A stretch of DNA of 7,135 bases from Spirochaetales bacterium (GTDB lineage Bacteria; Spirochaetota; Spirochaetia; Sphaerochaetales; Sphaerochaetaceae), in the NCBI GenBank assembly GCA_017614625.1, contig JAGABK010000112.1:1-7135 (forward strand), given 5' to 3'. A program made the translations under genes and the position numbers. This document shows positions 5,388-7,135 of the stretch, piece after piece (position 1 is the stretch's first letter; every line of letters starts with the position of its first letter). The notes beneath the pieces are model-generated. The model was given only the letters and a program-made list of their open reading frames with translations, made no database searches and was not told the origin of the DNA.

Positions 5388-7132
5388 GTGCTTCTGGTGT
5401 TGTTGGAAACTTCGTCAGGCGTCCCTTCCCCATGGGACATCTGGACAGGACAGTAAACCTCGCCACGGTAAGCGGCGTGGCTTCCACCAAGCCGGAACTG
5501 ATCCGCTGGTTCGACAGGTACATTCCGGCGGTCGGAATCATCACCACCAAGAGCTTTCAGGTCAGGCCGAACCCCGGAAACAGGGAGCCCGTGATCTGCG
5601 AGACCAGCGAAGGCAACTTCGGCAATTCCGTGGGCCTTCGGAACCCCGGAATGGACGTGGCCCTGCCCGAGCTTGAGAAGCTGCGCGAAGGCGGCCTTTC
5701 GGCCTGGCTGAACACCTCGGTGTCCGCCGACAATCCTGACGATTTCATCACGCTGGTCAGGGCGTTCGATGGCGTATCTGATTCAATAGAGCTGAATTTC
5801 TCATGCCCCCATGCCAAAGCAGGCTATGGTGCGTCAATCGGAGTCGATGCCGAAATCGCAGCTGATTATGTGAAGAAAATATGTCAGGGATACCCTGAGA
5901 GGCAGAGCCTTCTGTTCGTCAAGCTGACTCCGAACGTGGACAACATAGGCGAAATCGCAAAGGCCGTCATGGCCGCAGGAGCCGACGGAATCACGGCCAT
6001 AAACACCGTAGGTCCGGTCCTCCACACCGATCCCGCATCCGGAAAGCCCGTGCTTCAGAACCATCTTGGCGGCAAGGGCGGAAAGTCCGGCGAATGGGTC
6101 TACGGCCGGGCCATCGAGGCCATACGCGAGATCAGGGCCGCTGTCGGAGAATCGGTGCCGGTCATCGGAATGGGAGGAGTCTCTGACGGGCAGAAGTGCT
6201 TCGAGATGATCGAGGCCGGAGCGGACGCCGTGGGAATCGGATCTGCCCTGGCACATGTCGGACAGAAGAACTGGACGGAATACTTCGATGCCGTGAAGGC
6301 GGAGGCCACTGCCCTGCTCCGCGGAGAAAAGCCCGAGATCAAGTCACGCGGGATGCTGTCCAGGGGACGCGTCATGGAGTACAAGCCGTACACCGTGACC
6401 AAGGCAATCGTCCAGGGCGACGACACCCTCTTCCTGTATCTGGACGGCTCCATGAAGGACTTCAAGGCCGGCGAGTTCGTGTTCCTCTGGGTCCCCGGAC
6501 TGGGAGAGAAACCCTTCAGCGTGGCCAAGTCCGACCCGCTGATGTTCCTGATAAAGAAGCGCGGAATCTTCACCACTGCACTGATAGAGAACACCAAGGC
6601 CGGCGACACCATAATGATGCGCGGCCCCTACGGCGAAGTTGCGCACATGCCCGAGTCGGACAAGTTCATGATAATCGCAGGAGGAACCGGAGAGGCCGTG
6701 GCCTACCCGCTTGCCTCCAAGCTGCATGAGGAAGGAAAGAAGACGGCCTTCATGGTCGGAACCAGCGTCGAGGGCGACAAGGGAACCATGGAAGAGGAAC
6801 TTCGCGCCTTCGGACGCTACATCTGCGTATCCGACCACGGGAAACCGGCCAGGATACTGGACCATCTGGAGGAAGAGATCAAGGTTCTTGCCGGCGGAGA
6901 CTCCTTCAACGACATGGTCTACTGCCTCGTTGGACCTGAGATCTTCATGAAGATTGGCGCACACAAGATCGCCGATCTGGGCGTGGATCCGGACAGGATC
7001 CTCATCTCGATGGAGAAGAACACCATGTGCGGCGTGGGACTGTGCGGCGAATGCTCGTGCGGTGGCCGCCTCGCCTGCCAGTGGGGCTCCTTCATGACGC
7101 TTGACTTCCTCGAGAAGGAGAACGTGCTGTGA
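5384..7132 (+). CDS. pyrD: Dihydroorotate dehydrogenase fused to its electron-transfer subunit (PyrD-PyrK)
   Basis: Oxidises dihydroorotate to orotate; the C-terminal part is expected to pass electrons to NAD. The 582 residues hold two domains. PyrD (about 1-315) has ITTKS (53-57, K56), the catalytic cysteine in NFSCP (C141, as in class 1B rather than the serine of quinone-linked enzymes), FVKLTPN (178-184) and the FMN-phosphate segment GMGGVSDG (262-269). PyrK (about 332-582) has a flavin-binding-type KPFSV (376-380), a nucleotide-binding AGGTGEA (432-438), and a [2Fe-2S] motif C549-x4-C554-x2-C557-x7-C565 with an extra C559. PyrD and PyrK are usually separate chains, so the single reading frame is notable. 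M331, at the domain join, is preceded by AGGGGA and might start a free PyrK. Last gene of the visible operon; its stop is 3 nt from the window end. Confidence 0.94.
   Translation: MSASGVVGNFVRRPFPMGHLDRTVNLATVSGVASTKPELIRWFDRYIPAVGIITTKSFQVRPNPGNREPVICETSEGNFGNSVGLRNPGMDVALPELEKLREGGLSAWLNTSVSADNPDDFITLVRAFDGVSDSIELNFSCPHAKAGYGASIGVDAEIAADYVKKICQGYPERQSLLFVKLTPNVDNIGEIAKAVMAAGADGITAINTVGPVLHTDPASGKPVLQNHLGGKGGKSGEWVYGRAIEAIREIRAAVGESVPVIGMGGVSDGQKCFEMIEAGADAVGIGSALAHVGQKNWTEYFDAVKAEATALLRGEKPEIKSRGMLSRGRVMEYKPYTVTKAIVQGDDTLFLYLDGSMKDFKAGEFVFLWVPGLGEKPFSVAKSDPLMFLIKKRGIFTTALIENTKAGDTIMMRGPYGEVAHMPESDKFMIIAGGTGEAVAYPLASKLHEEGKKTAFMVGTSVEGDKGTMEEELRAFGRYICVSDHGKPARILDHLEEEIKVLAGGDSFNDMVYCLVGPEIFMKIGAHKIADLGVDPDRILISMEKNTMCGVGLCGECSCGGRLACQWGSFMTLDFLEKENVL
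6362..6376 (+). promoter_or_regulatory. Possible internal translation start for a free PyrK
   Basis: AGGGGA (6362-6367) followed after 6 nt by an in-frame ATG (6374-6376, M331) lies exactly at the join between the PyrD and PyrK domains. A product from here would have 252 residues, close to free-standing PyrK of about 255-262. It may be a relic of once separate genes, a working start, or chance, since AGG and GGA are common codons in this DNA. Confidence 0.3.
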
Positions 7133-7135
7133 CCG

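Overview
The window holds two divergently transcribed blocks separated by a 200-bp AT-rich gap (2067-2266). On the minus strand are two adjacent genes for the halves of a heterodimeric ABC exporter. The first (2066 to 294) is complete. The second (from 291) runs off the left edge after 97 codons. On the plus strand is a compact pyrimidine operon: a fused aspartate carbamoyltransferase with catalytic and regulatory chains in one polypeptide (PyrBI), orotate phosphoribosyltransferase (PyrE), orotidine-5'-phosphate decarboxylase (PyrF, type-2 family), and a fused dihydroorotate dehydrogenase with its electron-transfer chain (PyrD-PyrK). Only 3 bases follow the last stop codon, so further pyr genes may continue beyond the right edge. 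No carAB, pyrC or pyrR is visible.

The operon is tightly packed: 11 nt between pyrBI and pyrE, a 1-nt TGATG overlap between pyrE and pyrF, and a 4-nt ATGA overlap between pyrF and pyrD. Each junction has a purine-rich ribosome binding site. Together the enzymes convert carbamoyl phosphate plus aspartate to carbamoyl aspartate, oxidise dihydroorotate to orotate, and turn orotate into OMP and then UMP. Only the dihydroorotase step is missing from this stretch. Feedback control at the enzyme level is expected through the fused PyrI domain, whose zinc site and most effector-site residues are present.

The least explained part is the pyr leader. A perfect 8-bp hairpin with a U8 tail, shaped like an intrinsic terminator, sits just before the pyrBI ribosome binding site. 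The upstream gene is divergent, so no plus-strand gene in the window needs termination there. A 16-codon reading frame stops exactly at the foot of the hairpin. This arrangement resembles a transcription attenuator. The mechanism is inferred, and no classical UTP-sensing U-tract precedes the hairpin.

Organism: GC-rich coding sequence with an AT-rich intergenic region, strong GGAGG-type ribosome binding sites, and anaerobe-type NAD-linked PyrD-PyrK all indicate a bacterium. Fused PyrBI is known from Thermotoga and treponemes, so an anaerobic spirochaete-like or other fermentative anaerobe is plausible. The sequence alone does not fix the phylum. There are no RNA genes, mobile elements or CRISPR arrays in the window.
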